Positions 20,208 through 32,150 of a stretch of 64,000 nt of DNA are shown here, one piece after another. Each line of letters opens with the position of its first letter. The stretch's first letter is position 1. The position numbers and the translations under genes are program-made. The notes beneath the pieces were generated by a model. The model was not told the DNA's origin, made no database searches, and was given only the letters and a program-made list of their open reading frames with translations. The DNA comes from Marinobacter alexandrii (GTDB lineage: Bacteria; Pseudomonadota; Gammaproteobacteria; Pseudomonadales; Oleiphilaceae), in assembly GCF_005871205.1 (NCBI RefSeq), contig NZ_SWKM01000014.1, positions 164,001-228,000 of the forward strand, read 5' to 3'.

Positions 20208-20440
20208 AACCAAAGGCTTATAGTCAAAAGTCTTACCCGGGTGCACACTACGCAGGCCGTGACTGAAGCTTAAAAGGTTGATGCACGGATTGCTGAGTAT
20301 AAAAACCACCGGGGAATGGAAAACATCCACGTCGAGTGTGGTGGCCAAAGTCGATCCCGTAAAAACCCGTATTGACTAAGAATTACCCCTGGCCGACCAT
20401 ATTGCGCTCCCCCGCACCAGCCCAAGGTGAGCTATTCAAA

Positions 20441-23278
20441 ATGCACGAAAGCATCATGGAGCAGTTATGGCAGACTTCCCACTTGCAGGGTGGAAATCTG
20501 GCCTACGTTGAACAGCTTTTTGAAACCTACCTGACAGACCCCAATGCCGTTCCCGAAGAGTGGCGTAGCTATTTTGACAAGCTTCCCAGCGTCGATGGCT
20601 CTCATGGCCGCGACGTCGCACATTCTTCAATCCGCGAACAGTTTGAACACATCTCCCGTAATCAGCGCTTTCTTGCCAGTGGAGGTGTCCCCGCCAGTGC
20701 CACCAGCGATGCCGACAAGAAGCAGATTCGCGTCCTCCAGTTGATTAATACCTACCGTTTTCGTGGTCACCAGGAAGCGAAGCTGGATCCGCTGGGCGTT
20801 TGGCAGCGAGGCCAGGTAGAGGATCTTGATCCTGGGTTTCACGAGCTTTCAGACTCCGACAACGACCTGGAGTTCCAGACTGGTTCCCTGAATTTTGGCT
20901 CCGAGACCATGAGGCTCGGAGATATCATCGATGGTCTACGCCGTACCTATTGTGAAAGCATCGGTGCCGAGTACATGCACATCGTTGATACCCGTATCAA
21001 GCGGTGGTTCCAGCAGCGCATGGAGCCGGTCCGGTCACGTCCGGACTACGAAGCCAAGACCCGCAAACATCTTCTCGAGCGCCTGACAGCCGCCGAAGGC
21101 CTTGAAAAATACCTGGGTTCTCGGTACCCGGGTGTGAAGCGCTTTGGTCTTGAGGGCGGTGAAGCACTCATTCCGTGTCTTGACGAGCTGATCCAGCGAG
21201 CTGGTTCTTATGGCGCCAAGGAAATCGTTCTGGGTATGGCGCACCGTGGCCGCCTGAACGTTCTGGTGAACACGCTCGGGAAGAACCCGAAAGAGCTTTT
21301 CGATGAGTTCGAAGGCAAGAAGCTTGCGGATTCCGGATCAGGCGACGTTAAGTACCACCAGGGCTTCTCCTCGAATGTGATGACCTCGGGTGGCGAAGTG
21401 CACCTGGCGATGGCGTTTAACCCGTCGCACCTGGAAATCGTATCGCCGGTTGTTGAAGGCTCGGTTCGGGCCCGTCAAACCCGCCGAAACGATCCCGACG
21501 GAACCCAGGTTGTTCCGATTATTATGCACGGTGACGCAGCGTTTGCCGGCCAGGGCGTGGTCATGGAGACATTCCAGATGTCCCAGACTCGCGGCTACGG
21601 TGTGGGTGGCACCATCCACATCGTGATCAACAACCAGGTGGGCTTCACCACCAGCAAGCAGGAAGATGCACGCTCAACCGAGTACTGCACCGATGTCGCC
21701 AAGATGGTTCAGGCGCCGATCCTGCACGTGAATGCGGATGACCCTGAAGCGGTCATGTTTGCCACCCAGATGGCAATGGATTACCGCAACGAATTCAAGA
21801 ACGACGTGGTCATTGATCTGGTCTGCTACCGTCGCCGTGGGCATAACGAAGCCGACGAGCCTGCAGCTACCCAGCCGCAGATGTACGAGAAGATCCGTAA
21901 GCTGAAGACCACACGCAACCTGTACGCCGAAAAACTGATTGCCGAGGGTGTCATCACCGAAGAAGAAGGCAAGCAGATGGAGAATGACTACCGTGACGCA
22001 CTGGATGACGGTGAGCACGTGGTCAAATCCCTGGTCAAGGAGCCCAACAAGGAGCTTTACGTTGACTGGTCGCCGTACCTTGGTCACGAGTGGACAGCCA
22101 AGTGCAAATCCAGCGTTGCTCTGAAGACGATTCAGAAGCTGGGTAAGAAGCTGACCGCCGTGCCGGAAGGCTTCAGTGTTCAGCGCCAGGTTTCCAAGAT
22201 TGTCAGCGACCGCGAGAAGATGACCGCCGGCGCGCTGCCCATCAACTGGGGCTATGGCGAAGTGATGGCCTACGCCACGTTGATCGACGAAGGGCATCCG
22301 ATCCGGATTACCGGTCAGGACGTTGGTCGGGGAACCTTCTCCCACCGTCACGCGGTGCTGCATAATCAGAAGGATGGCGCAACGCACATTGCTCTGGAAC
22401 AGCTATCCGACGATCAGCCGCTGTTCGAAATCTACGACTCGCTGCTGTCGGAAGAAGCTGTCATGGCGTTCGAGTATGGCTACGCGACTACCGCACCCAG
22501 TGGCTTGATTGTCTGGGAAGCCCAGTTCGGCGACTTCGCCAACGGTGCACAGGTAGTAATCGACCAATTCCTGACCAGTGGCGAGCACAAGTGGGGCCGT
22601 CTGTGCGGACTCACGCTGTTGTTGCCTCACGGTTATGAGGGCCAGGGCCCAGAGCACAGTTCCGCCCGTTTGGAGCGTTTCCTGCAGCTGAGTGCCGAGC
22701 ATAATATTCAGGTGTGCGTGCCGACAACGCCGTCTCAGGTCTTCCACATGTTGCGTCGTCAGGTGAAGCGTCCGCTGCGTAAGCCGCTGGTTGCGATTAC
22801 GCCGAAGAGTCTGCTTCGTCATAAAGAAGCTACCTCCGATCTGGACGACCTGACTTCAGGCACCTTCCAGACAGTTCTGCCAGAGAAAGAGCCGTCTGAT
22901 CCGAAGAAAGTGACGCGCTTGATCATGTGCAGCGGCAAGGTTTACTTCGATCTTCTCGAGAAGAAGAAGGCAGAAGAGCGCGATGACGTCGCGATCTTCC
23001 GAATCGAGCAGCTGTACCCGTTCCCGGGTGACGATCTGGACGCTATGCTGGCCAAATATACCAAGTTGAAGAACGTGGTCTGGTGCCAGGAAGAGCCGAT
23101 GAACCAGGGTGCCTGGTACCCGAGCCAGCATCACATGAGAAATGCGCTCCACCGACTGAACCCAAAGCTGTACCTCCAGTATGCCGGTCGCGAGGCTTCC
23201 GCTGCTCCCGCCTGTGGGCACATGTCTGTGCACATTGAAGAGCAGAAGAAGCTGGTAAACGACGCGTTTGAAATCTGA
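20441..23278 (+). CDS. sucA: 2-oxoglutarate dehydrogenase E1 component
   Basis: A 945-residue thiamine-diphosphate enzyme that decarboxylates 2-oxoglutarate and passes succinyl to the E2 lipoyl arm. The N-terminus (MEQLWQTSHLQGGNLAYVEQ) is the E1o-specific E2-binding segment; AHRGRLNVLVNTLGK and GDAAFAGQGVVMETFQMS mark the thiamine-diphosphate domain; the transketolase-like pyrimidine-binding domain follows (RGTFSHRHAVLH, HGYEGQGPEHSS). The ATG at 20441 has AAGGTGA upstream and matches family length; the frame is open further upstream without homology. sucB starts 25 bases after the stop. Confidence 0.97.
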   Translation: MHESIMEQLWQTSHLQGGNLAYVEQLFETYLTDPNAVPEEWRSYFDKLPSVDGSHGRDVAHSSIREQFEHISRNQRFLASGGVPASATSDADKKQIRVLQLINTYRFRGHQEAKLDPLGVWQRGQVEDLDPGFHELSDSDNDLEFQTGSLNFGSETMRLGDIIDGLRRTYCESIGAEYMHIVDTRIKRWFQQRMEPVRSRPDYEAKTRKHLLERLTAAEGLEKYLGSRYPGVKRFGLEGGEALIPCLDELIQRAGSYGAKEIVLGMAHRGRLNVLVNTLGKNPKELFDEFEGKKLADSGSGDVKYHQGFSSNVMTSGGEVHLAMAFNPSHLEIVSPVVEGSVRARQTRRNDPDGTQVVPIIMHGDAAFAGQGVVMETFQMSQTRGYGVGGTIHIVINNQVGFTTSKQEDARSTEYCTDVAKMVQAPILHVNADDPEAVMFATQMAMDYRNEFKNDVVIDLVCYRRRGHNEADEPAATQPQMYEKIRKLKTTRNLYAEKLIAEGVITEEEGKQMENDYRDALDDGEHVVKSLVKEPNKELYVDWSPYLGHEWTAKCKSSVALKTIQKLGKKLTAVPEGFSVQRQVSKIVSDREKMTAGALPINWGYGEVMAYATLIDEGHPIRITGQDVGRGTFSHRHAVLHNQKDGATHIALEQLSDDQPLFEIYDSLLSEEAVMAFEYGYATTAPSGLIVWEAQFGDFANGAQVVIDQFLTSGEHKWGRLCGLTLLLPHGYEGQGPEHSSARLERFLQLSAEHNIQVCVPTTPSQVFHMLRRQVKRPLRKPLVAITPKSLLRHKEATSDLDDLTSGTFQTVLPEKEPSDPKKVTRLIMCSGKVYFDLLEKKKAEERDDVAIFRIEQLYPFPGDDLDAMLAKYTKLKNVVWCQEEPMNQGAWYPSQHHMRNALHRLNPKLYLQYAGREASAAPACGHMSVHIEEQKKLVNDAFEI

Positions 23279-23303
23279 CGAGCTACCGAACTAAGGATCT
23301 GTA

Positions 23304-24524
23304 ATGTCAACTGAGATTAAAGCCCCCGTTTTCCCGGAGTCGGTCGCAGAGGGTACCGTTGCGACCTGGCACAAGCAGCCGGGTGAAGCCTGTTCACGAG
23401 ACGAGCTGATTGTCGATATTGAAACCGACAAAGTCGTCCTGGAAGTCGTTGCGCCCGCCGACGGTGTGATCGAAGAAGTGATGAAGGGCGAAGGCGATAC
23501 CGTGGAAAGCGGTGAAGTAATCGGCAAATTCAAGGAAGGCGCGGCCGGCGAATCCAAGCCTGCCGAGAGCAAGAAAGAAGAAGCGCCGAAAGATGAGGCT
23601 CCAAAAGAGGAAGCCGCTGCCTCTGGCGATGCCATCCTCAGTCCGGCTGCTCGCAAGCTGGCTGATGAGAACAACGTTGACCCCAATTCCGTCAAAGGCA
23701 CTGGCAAAGACGGTCGGGTCACCAAGGAAGATGTGCAGAGTCACATTGATAACAAACCAGCCGGCGGCGCTGCTGCAGCTGCACCGGCTGCGGCTATGCC
23801 TGAGGTCAATGTGGCCTCTGGTGAGCGTCCTGAGAAGCGCGTACCGATGACCCGTCTGCGGGCCAGCATTGCCAAGCGCCTGGTGAACGCACAGCAGAGC
23901 GCAGCCATGCTCACCACCTTTAACGAGGTGAACATGGGGCCGATCATGGAAATGCGCAAGCAATACCAGGACAGCTTTGTTAAGCGTCACGGTATCAAGC
24001 TTGGCTTCATGTCGTTCTTCACCAAAGCTGCGACCGAAGCGCTGAAGCGTTTCCCGGCAGTGAATGCCTCTATCGATGGCAATGACATGGTGTACCACGG
24101 CTACCAGGATATCGGCGTGGCCGTATCCACCGACCGTGGTCTGGTTGTTCCGGTATTGCGCGACTCCGACGCGATGGGGCTGGCAGACATCGAGAAGAAG
24201 ATTGTCGAGTACGGCACCAAGGCGAAAGATGGCAAGCTGGGCATCGAAGACATGACCGGCGGAACCTTTACCATCACCAATGGCGGTATCTTTGGTTCGC
24301 TGATTTCGACGCCGATTCTGAACCCGCCGCAGACAGCTATCCTGGGTATGCACAAGATCCAGGAGCGTCCGATGGCGGTCAACGGCAAGGTTGAAATCCA
24401 GCCAATGATGTATCTGGCGCTGTCATACGACCACCGCATGATTGATGGCAAGGAAGCGGTACAATTCCTTGTCGCCATTAAGGAAATGCTTGAAGACCCA
24501 GCGCGTATTCTGCTGGACGTCTGA
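23304..24524 (+). CDS. sucB: Dihydrolipoamide succinyltransferase (E2 of 2-oxoglutarate dehydrogenase)
   Basis: A 406-residue E2. The single lipoyl domain (residues 3-77) has Lys43 in [10 protein letters not shown] as the lipoylation site; an Ala/Glu/Lys-rich linker follows; the peripheral subunit-binding domain is [17 protein letters not shown]; a second Ala/Pro linker leads to the catalytic core with the transferase motif [13 protein letters not shown]. It forms the 24-mer core of the complex in the cytoplasm. One lipoyl domain and the [12 protein letters not shown] start identify SucB rather than AceF. Confidence 0.97.
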   Translation: MSTEIKAPVFPESVAEGTVATWHKQPGEACSRDELIVDIETDKVVLEVVAPADGVIEEVMKGEGDTVESGEVIGKFKEGAAGESKPAESKKEEAPKDEAPKEEAAASGDAILSPAARKLADENNVDPNSVKGTGKDGRVTKEDVQSHIDNKPAGGAAAAAPAAAMPEVNVASGERPEKRVPMTRLRASIAKRLVNAQQSAAMLTTFNEVNMGPIMEMRKQYQDSFVKRHGIKLGFMSFFTKAATEALKRFPAVNASIDGNDMVYHGYQDIGVAVSTDRGLVVPVLRDSDAMGLADIEKKIVEYGTKAKDGKLGIEDMTGGTFTITNGGIFGSLISTPILNPPQTAILGMHKIQERPMAVNGKVEIQPMMYLALSYDHRMIDGKEAVQFLVAIKEMLEDPARILLDV

Positions 24525-24529
24525 GCTGA

Positions 24530-26002
<1,473 letters not shown>

Positions 26003-26018
26003 CGCAAGCCAGGAAGCG

Positions 26019-26040
26019 GGGGCGCCAATGACGGCGCCCC
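26019..26040 (+). terminator. Hairpin between lpdA and sucC
   Basis: GGGGCGCC-AATGAC-GGCGCCCC is a perfect 8-bp stem 16 bases after the lpdA stop with no T run. It may be an intercistronic processing or partial termination site; 157 bases then lead to sucC. Confidence 0.5.
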
Positions 26041-26197
26041 ACTGCCATAAAAACGGCTGGCTTCCGGTTGCGCTCACGGCGAGCTGAGGTGATCCCCGGC
26101 TCGCCAAACCGAATTCGCAACAGCAGTCCCGGAGCGGGGCTTGCGCGGGTTCATTTCCGTACGTGGTTATCCTCCATCAAAAAGCGGGACATTAACT

Positions 26198-27364
26198 ATG
26201 AATTTGCATGAATATCAGGGCAAACAGCTTTTCGCTGAATATGGCCTGCCAGTATCTCAGGGCGTTGCCTGCGATACCCCTCAGGAAGCCGTAGCGGCTG
26301 CCACCGAAATTGGTGGTGACGCATGGGTTGTCAAGGCACAGGTTCACGCTGGTGGCCGTGGTAAGGCCGGCGGCGTAAAGCTGGTCAAGAGCAAAGACGA
26401 AATCCGTGAGTTCGCTGAAAAGTGGCTGGGCAAGAACCTGGTAACTTACCAGACTGACGAGAACGGCCAGCCGGTGAGCAAGATTCTGGTTGAATCCCTG
26501 ACCGACATCGACCAGGAGCTGTACCTGGGCGCGGTTGTGGATCGTGGTACCCGTCGTATCGTGTTCATGGCCTCCACCGAAGGTGGTGTTGAGATCGAAC
26601 AGGTTGCCGAAGAAACTCCGGAAAAGATCCTGAAAGCCGAAGTTGATCCGCTGGTCGGCGCACAGCCGTACCAGGGCCGCGAGCTGGCATTCAAGCTGGG
26701 TCTTGAAGGCAAGCAGATCGGTCAGTTCACCAAGATCTTTATGGGTTTGGCGAAGCTGTTTGAAGACCGCGATCTGGCGCTGCTGGAAATCAACCCGCTG
26801 GTTATCACGCCGGCCGGTGACCTGCACTGCCTGGACGCGAAGATTGGCGTAGACGGCAACGCGCTGTACCGTCAGAAGAAAATTCACGAGATGCACGATC
26901 CTTCCCAGGAAGATTCCCGTGAAGCCGAAGCTGCCAAGTGGGAACTCAACTACGTGGCACTGGAAGGCAACATCGGCTGCATGGTTAACGGCGCAGGCCT
27001 GGCCATGGGCACCATGGATATCATCAAGCTGTCCGGTGGCCAGCCGGCCAACTTCCTGGACGTTGGCGGCGGTGCTACCAAAGAGCGCGTTTCCGAAGCG
27101 TTCAAGATCATCCTGTCTGACGACAGCGTACAAGCCGTTCTGGTTAACATCTTCGGCGGTATCGTACGTTGCGACATGATTGCCGAAGGCATTATCGGTG
27201 CGGTTAAAGACGTTGGCGTTAAAGTTCCTGTGGTTGTTCGCCTTGAAGGCAACAACGCCGAGAAGGGCACTCAGGTACTCGCCGAAAGTGGCCTGAACAT
27301 CATCGCCGCCACCAGCCTGGCGGATGCCGCAGAGCAAGTCGTTAAAGCCGCAGGGGGTAAATAA
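26198..27364 (+). CDS. sucC: Succinyl-CoA synthetase beta subunit
   Basis: A 388-residue ADP-forming subunit with an ATP-grasp domain at the N-terminus ([36 protein letters not shown] binds nucleotide) and the power helix domain at the C-terminus ([15 protein letters not shown]). Its length equals that of E. coli SucC. The start was placed at 26198 by the family N-terminus; the frame stays open 19 codons upstream but without homology. The TAA shares its last base with the sucD ATG. Confidence 0.97.
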   Translation: MNLHEYQGKQLFAEYGLPVSQGVACDTPQEAVAAATEIGGDAWVVKAQVHAGGRGKAGGVKLVKSKDEIREFAEKWLGKNLVTYQTDENGQPVSKILVESLTDIDQELYLGAVVDRGTRRIVFMASTEGGVEIEQVAEETPEKILKAEVDPLVGAQPYQGRELAFKLGLEGKQIGQFTKIFMGLAKLFEDRDLALLEINPLVITPAGDLHCLDAKIGVDGNALYRQKKIHEMHDPSQEDSREAEAAKWELNYVALEGNIGCMVNGAGLAMGTMDIIKLSGGQPANFLDVGGGATKERVSEAFKIILSDDSVQAVLVNIFGGIVRCDMIAEGIIGAVKDVGVKVPVVVRLEGNNAEKGTQVLAESGLNIIAATSLADAAEQVVKAAGGK

Positions 27365-28236
27365 TGAGCATCCTGATCAATAAAGACACCAAGGTTATCT
27401 GCCAGGGCTTTACCGGCGCACAGGGTACCTTTCACTCCGAGCAGGCTATCGAGTACGGCACCAAGATGGTTGGTGGCGTAAGCCCGGGTAAGGGCGGCAC
27501 TGAGCACCTGGGTCTGCCGGTGTTCAACACCGTTCGTGACGCGGTCGAGAAAACTGGCGCCGAAGCGACTGTTATCTACGTACCGGCTCCGTTCTGCAAG
27601 GACGCCATCATTGAAGCCGCGGACGCTGGCATCCAGCTGATCGTGTGCATCACTGAAGGCATCCCGACCATCGACATGCTGTACGCGAAAGAGTACGTCG
27701 ATCGCAAGGGCGTTCGCATGATCGGCCCCAACTGCCCAGGTGTTATCACTCCGGGTGAATGCAAGATCGGCATCATGCCGGGCAGCATCCACAAGCCGGG
27801 CAAAGTCGGTATCGTGTCTCGTTCAGGCACCCTGACTTACGAAGCCGTCAAGCAGACCACCGACTTCGGCTACGGCCAGTCGACCTGTATCGGTATCGGT
27901 GGTGACCCGATTCCGGGCTCCAACTTCATCGACATCCTGAAGCTGCTTCAGGAAGATCCGCAGACCGAAGCGATCGTGATGATCGGCGAGATCGGCGGTA
28001 CCGCTGAAGAAGAAGCCGCTGCATTCATCAAGGAAAACGTAACCAAGCCGGTGGTTTCCTACATCGCTGGTGTTACTGCGCCTCCTGGTAAGCGTATGGG
28101 TCACGCCGGTGCGATTATCTCCGGTGGTAAGGGCACAGCAGACGAAAAGTTTGCCGCCCTGAACGACGCAGGCGTTAAAACCGTGCGTAGCCTGGCCGAT
28201 ATTGGCAAGGCTCTGAAGGAAGTAACTGGCTGGTAA
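27364..28236 (+). CDS. sucD: Succinyl-CoA synthetase alpha subunit
   Basis: A 290-residue subunit that carries the phosphohistidine intermediate (His in [16 protein letters not shown]) and binds CoA through its N-terminal Rossmann domain ([17 protein letters not shown]). It couples thioester cleavage to ADP phosphorylation with SucC. It overlaps sucC by one base (TAATG), so translation is coupled. A clear terminator ends this long TCA transcript. Confidence 0.97.
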   Translation: MSILINKDTKVICQGFTGAQGTFHSEQAIEYGTKMVGGVSPGKGGTEHLGLPVFNTVRDAVEKTGAEATVIYVPAPFCKDAIIEAADAGIQLIVCITEGIPTIDMLYAKEYVDRKGVRMIGPNCPGVITPGECKIGIMPGSIHKPGKVGIVSRSGTLTYEAVKQTTDFGYGQSTCIGIGGDPIPGSNFIDILKLLQEDPQTEAIVMIGEIGGTAEEEAAAFIKENVTKPVVSYIAGVTAPPGKRMGHAGAIISGGKGTADEKFAALNDAGVKTVRSLADIGKALKEVTGW

Positions 28237-28254
28237 GTCGGTCTTCTTTCCTGA

Positions 28255-28290
28255 AACCCCCGTTTCTGCCCTGCAGAGCGGGGGTTTTTT
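28255..28290 (+). terminator. Rho-independent terminator after sucD
   Basis: AACCCCCG and CGGGGGTT pair around a 15-base loop (which can itself pair CTGC-AG) followed by TTTTTT, 18 bases after the sucD stop. Confidence 0.9.
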
Positions 28291-28354
28291 ATTTATAATG
28301 CCGGGTCGCCTGTCTTAAGATGGCGGTTCAAAAACAAATTGAGGAGTTCGTGCT

Positions 28355-29569
28355 TTGAGTTCTGTAGATTCCCAGCAAAGGGTTCTGTCCGGCATGCGTC
28401 CGACCGGCAAGCTTCACCTCGGTCATTACCACGGTGTGCTGAAAAACTGGGTGAAACTCCAGCACGAATTCGAGTGCTTCTTCTTCGTGGCCGACTGGCA
28501 CGCGCTGACCACCGAGTACGATAACCCCGCCGGCATCGAGCAAAGTGTCTGGGACATGGTTATTGACTGGCTGGCAGCGGGCGTCAACCCGGGCTCGTCA
28601 ACGATGTTCATCCAGTCCCAGGTGCCCGAGCACGCCGAGCTTCACCTGTTGCTGTCGATGATCACGCCGCTGGGTTGGCTGGAGCGGGTGCCCACCTTCA
28701 AGGACCAGCAGGAGAAGCTCAGAGAAAAGGATCTCGCGACCTACGGGTTCCTGGGATACCCACTACTGCAGAGTGCCGACATCCTGGTCTACCGGGCCGG
28801 CAAGGTTCCAGTAGGTGCGGATCAGGTCTCCCACGTCGAGATTACCCGGGAAATTGCCCGTCGTTTCAACCACATCTATGGTCGTGAGCCGGGATTTGAA
28901 GAGCAGGCAGAGGGCGCCATCGTCAAGATGGGGAAAAAGAACGCCAAGCTGTATCGCAACCTCAAGCGGCGTTACCAGGAAGAGGGCGATCTGGAGGCAC
29001 TGGAAACTGCCCGTGCCTTGCTCAAGGAGCAGCAAAATATCTCCCTGGGTGATCGCGAGCGGCTGTACGGCTACATCGAGGGTGGCGGCAAGGTCATTCT
29101 GCCAGAGCCCCAGCCATTGCTGACGCCGGAATCGAAGATGCCGGGGCTGGACGGTCAGAAGATGTCCAAGTCCTACAACAACTACATCGGTCTGCGGGAA
29201 GAGCCGGACAGTGTAGCCCAGAAGATCCGCACTATGCAGACCGATCCCCAGCGGGTGCGCAGAACCGATCCGGGCGATCCGGAAAAGTGCCCGGTCTGGG
29301 AGATGCACAAGATCTATTCCGACGCGGATACCCAGGATTGGGTTCAGCACGGCTGTCGGAGTGCCGGCATTGGCTGCCTGGATTGCAAGAAACCGCTGAT
29401 CGACGCCATTGTCGAGGAACAGCGCCCACTGCATGAACGCGCTCGCGAGTACGAAAGCAACCCGGACCTGGTGCATTCAATCCTTCAGGAAGGCCGGGAG
29501 CACGCACGTGATGCGGCCCGCGATACACTCGAGGAAGTACGGGCGGCAATGGGTCTGCATTACCGTTAA
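28355..29569 (+). CDS. trpS: Tryptophanyl-tRNA synthetase
   Basis: A 404-residue class I synthetase. The HIGH-type motif is GKLHLGHYHG and the KMSKS loop is GQKMSKSYNN. It is longer than the 334-residue E. coli enzyme: an extra stretch after the KMSKS loop (CPVWEMHKIYSD and CRSAGIGCLDCKKPL) has a small cysteine cluster, as in the longer pseudomonad-type TrpS. The start is a TTG at 28355, 8 bases after GAGGAG; no in-frame ATG or GTG precedes the nucleotide-binding motif, so the TTG is needed. Confidence 0.95.
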   Translation: MSSVDSQQRVLSGMRPTGKLHLGHYHGVLKNWVKLQHEFECFFFVADWHALTTEYDNPAGIEQSVWDMVIDWLAAGVNPGSSTMFIQSQVPEHAELHLLLSMITPLGWLERVPTFKDQQEKLREKDLATYGFLGYPLLQSADILVYRAGKVPVGADQVSHVEITREIARRFNHIYGREPGFEEQAEGAIVKMGKKNAKLYRNLKRRYQEEGDLEALETARALLKEQQNISLGDRERLYGYIEGGGKVILPEPQPLLTPESKMPGLDGQKMSKSYNNYIGLREEPDSVAQKIRTMQTDPQRVRRTDPGDPEKCPVWEMHKIYSDADTQDWVQHGCRSAGIGCLDCKKPLIDAIVEEQRPLHERAREYESNPDLVHSILQEGREHARDAARDTLEEVRAAMGLHYR

Positions 29570-29628
29570 GTGGTCTGTGCAAATGTGATGGTCAGGGCAG
29601 TGATGGCCTTCCAGTGGAGAGAGTGGTG

Positions 29629-30456
29629 ATGGACGACAGCGCAGCTACACCAGTGGCCGACGAAGAAGTGACGCCCGAGCAGTCGCAGCTTGCCCGGGTT
29701 TCAGGTAAGCCTGTCGTCGATCTGCCCAAGGACCTGTACATTCCACCCGATGCCCTTGCGGTGTTCCTTGAGGCCTTTGAGGGGCCTCTCGACCTGCTGC
29801 TTTACCTGATCCGCCGTCAGAACATGGACATTCTGAATGTCGATGTCAGCGAAATCACCCGTCAGTACATGGACTACATCGGTGCCGTCGAGGCCATGCG
29901 CTTCGAGCTTGCGGCCGAGTATCTGGTGATGGCGGCGACTCTTGCAGAGATCAAATCGCGCATGTTGCTGCCGCGACAGGAGAGCGAAGACGACGACGAG
30001 GTTGATCCGCGGGCCGAACTGATCCGCCGATTGCAGCAATACGAGCGGTTCAAGAAGGCGGCCGAGGATATCGACGAGCTACCACGACTGGAACGCGACA
30101 ATTTCACTGTCTCGGCAGCACTTCCTAAGTTGCCGTCGAGTCAGCCGCACCCGGACGTGGACTTGCGGGAGATGCTGCTGGCATTGCAGGGCGTGCTCCA
30201 GCGTGCGGATCTGTTCACCAGTCACCATGTTGAGCGGGAGAAGTTGTCCACACGGGAGCGCATGTCGGCGATACTGTCGGTACTGCAGGATGATCACTTC
30301 GTCTCTTTCGAAAGCCTGTTTACCCCGGAAGAGGGCAAGCTGGGCGTGGTGGTATCGTTTCTGGCGACCCTGGAGCTGGTAAAAGAGCAGCTGATTGAGG
30401 TGGTTCAGGCCGAGGTCCTGGGGCCAATCCATGTTCGGGCCAGGGCGGCGAGCTGA
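29629..30456 (+). CDS. scpA: Segregation and condensation protein A
   Basis: A 275-residue kleisin that bridges the Smc heads. The core begins FLEAFEGPLDLLLYLIRRQ (N-terminal helical domain contacting the Smc neck) and ends in a winged helix contacting the Smc ATPase (FLATLELVKEQLIEVVQ). An N-terminal acidic extension of about 40 residues precedes it. The ATG at 29629 follows GGAGAGAG; an upstream in-frame start at 29614 is less well placed. It lies in a scpA-scpB-rluB cluster; its partner smc is 4 kb downstream. Confidence 0.93.
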   Translation: MDDSAATPVADEEVTPEQSQLARVSGKPVVDLPKDLYIPPDALAVFLEAFEGPLDLLLYLIRRQNMDILNVDVSEITRQYMDYIGAVEAMRFELAAEYLVMAATLAEIKSRMLLPRQESEDDDEVDPRAELIRRLQQYERFKKAAEDIDELPRLERDNFTVSAALPKLPSSQPHPDVDLREMLLALQGVLQRADLFTSHHVEREKLSTRERMSAILSVLQDDHFVSFESLFTPEEGKLGVVVSFLATLELVKEQLIEVVQAEVLGPIHVRARAAS

Positions 30457-30507
30457 TGGTGCCCGCTGGCTGTTATTTGAGAGACGTGTGGAGCACGGGT
30501 CACCGTT

Positions 30508-31137
30508 ATGAATGAAGAGCATCTGTTACGTATCCAGGCGATTGCCGAGGCGGCCCTGCTGGCAGCCGGTAAACCGCTGTCGCTGGATCAGTTGCGAGAG
30601 CTGTTCACTGAGGATGAACGGCCGGCGCGACAGGTTATGGAACATGTCATGATGCTGCTGGAAGCCGCGTGCGAGAATCGCGGCTTTGAGCTGAAGAAGG
30701 TTGCCAGTGGGTACCGCCTCCAGATCCGCGAAGAGTTCGCACCCTGGGTGGGTCGCCTGTTTGAGGAGAGGCCTCAGCGCTACTCGCGGGCATTGCTGGA
30801 AACCCTGGCGCTGATTGCCTATCGCCAGCCCATTACCCGGGGCGAAATTGAAGATATCCGGGGCGTTACGGTAAGCAGCAATATCATTCGGACGTTGCTT
30901 GAGCGAGAGTGGGTGCGCGTCGTCGGGCACCGGGATGTTCCAGGGCGGCCTGCAATGTACGCAACGACCAAACAGTTCCTCGATTATTTCAATCTCAGTG
31001 GCCTGGATCAGTTGCCACCGTTGTCGGAAGTGCGGGACCTTGAAGAGATCGGGCGCGAGATTGAAAAGAACATGCAGGCGGAAATAGAGTTTGAGTCGCC
31101 AAAAGACGACGGCACGAACGAGCAGACACTTCACTGA
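30508..31137 (+). CDS. scpB: Segregation and condensation protein B
   Basis: A 209-residue protein with two winged-helix domains, dimeric partner of ScpA in the Smc-ScpAB condensin. Recognised by IAEAALLAAGKPLSLDQL in the first domain and ALLETLALIAYRQPITRGE with IEDIRGV in the second. The C-terminus is acidic. It starts 51 bases after scpA and is followed 38 bases later by rluB. Confidence 0.93.
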   Translation: MNEEHLLRIQAIAEAALLAAGKPLSLDQLRELFTEDERPARQVMEHVMMLLEAACENRGFELKKVASGYRLQIREEFAPWVGRLFEERPQRYSRALLETLALIAYRQPITRGEIEDIRGVTVSSNIIRTLLEREWVRVVGHRDVPGRPAMYATTKQFLDYFNLSGLDQLPPLSEVRDLEEIGREIEKNMQAEIEFESPKDDGTNEQTLH

Positions 31138-31175
31138 GACCGCCACGGTTTCGGTCAGTTACTAAGGATTGATAC

Positions 31176-32147
31176 ATGGGTTCACAACGCCCAAGAAAAG
31201 CCGCTAAGGCAGCGGTTGACGCAGCCAGTGATGCTGGTCCCGAGCGCATCCAGAAACTCCTGGCGCGGGCTGGCGCAGGTTCACGGCGTGAAATCGAGGG
31301 CTGGATGGAAGCCGGGCGCCTGACTGTGAATGGTCATGCGGTCTCGCCCGGACAGAAAGCGACCGTTGCGGACCGGTTTGAGCTTGATGGCAAGCGCCTG
31401 GACGTCTCCGGCGCCGGTGAAGTCGTGCGTCGGGTTCTGATCTACAACAAGCCTGAGGGGGAAGTGACCACCCGTAAGGACCCGGAAGGCCGGCCGACGG
31501 TGTTCGACCGATTGCCTCGTCTGAAAGATCACCGCTGGATTTCCATTGGTCGTCTGGATATCAACACCACCGGCTTGGTGCTGTTTACCACCGACGGCGA
31601 GCTCGCTAATCGATTGATGCATCCGTCCAGCCAGATTGACCGTGAATACGCGGTGCGTATCTTTGGTGAAGTGGATGATGCCATGGTCGAACGCCTGATG
31701 CAGGGCGTGTTATTGGATGATGGCATGGCAAAGTTTACCGACATCAGCCCGGCTGGTGGCAGTGGCATAAACCGCTGGTTCCACGTGACCCTGCTCGAAG
31801 GGCGAAACCGCGAAGTCCGGCGTCTCTGGGAATCCCAGGGCGTGAGGGTAAGTCGCCTGAAGCGGGTTCGTTATGGGCCGGTTTTTCTGCCCAGCCGATT
31901 GACCCTGGGCAAGTGGGAAGAGCTCGATCAGAAGGCGGTTGATTCGCTGAGCCGAACCGTTGGTCTGGAGACACTCGCCATCCCGCAAAAAACGCCGAGT
32001 GAACAGGCTGCTCAAGATCGTCAGCGTCGGAAAAGTCCGGCCCGGAGCCAGAAGCGCGGTGGCAGTCGCTGGCAAGTGAGCGACTCGAAGCCGTCCAAAC
32101 CTTCGGCTAAAGCGGCAGGCTCCAAGCATAAGCCAATAAAGAAGTAG
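31176..32147 (+). CDS. rluB: 23S rRNA pseudouridine synthase RluB
   Basis: A 323-residue enzyme of the RsuA family, modifying U2605 of 23S rRNA by E. coli numbering. The N-terminal S4 RNA-binding domain is ERIQKLLARAGAGSRREIE; the catalytic Asp sits in IGRLDINTTGLVLFTTDGE; NREVRRLWESQGVRVSRLKR closes the fold. The C-terminal tail of about 60 residues is rich in Lys, Ser and Gln, common in gammaproteobacterial RluB. TAAGGA precedes the ATG. The scpB-rluB neighbourhood is widely conserved. Confidence 0.93.
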   Translation: MGSQRPRKAAKAAVDAASDAGPERIQKLLARAGAGSRREIEGWMEAGRLTVNGHAVSPGQKATVADRFELDGKRLDVSGAGEVVRRVLIYNKPEGEVTTRKDPEGRPTVFDRLPRLKDHRWISIGRLDINTTGLVLFTTDGELANRLMHPSSQIDREYAVRIFGEVDDAMVERLMQGVLLDDGMAKFTDISPAGGSGINRWFHVTLLEGRNREVRRLWESQGVRVSRLKRVRYGPVFLPSRLTLGKWEELDQKAVDSLSRTVGLETLAIPQKTPSEQAAQDRQRRKSPARSQKRGGSRWQVSDSKPSKPSAKAAGSKHKPIKK

Positions 32148-32150
32148 TCA

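Noticed and set aside
20278..20303. TTGATG...TATAAA as a sucA promoter
   Set aside because: Spacing is only 14 bases, too short for a sigma70 promoter; not listed.
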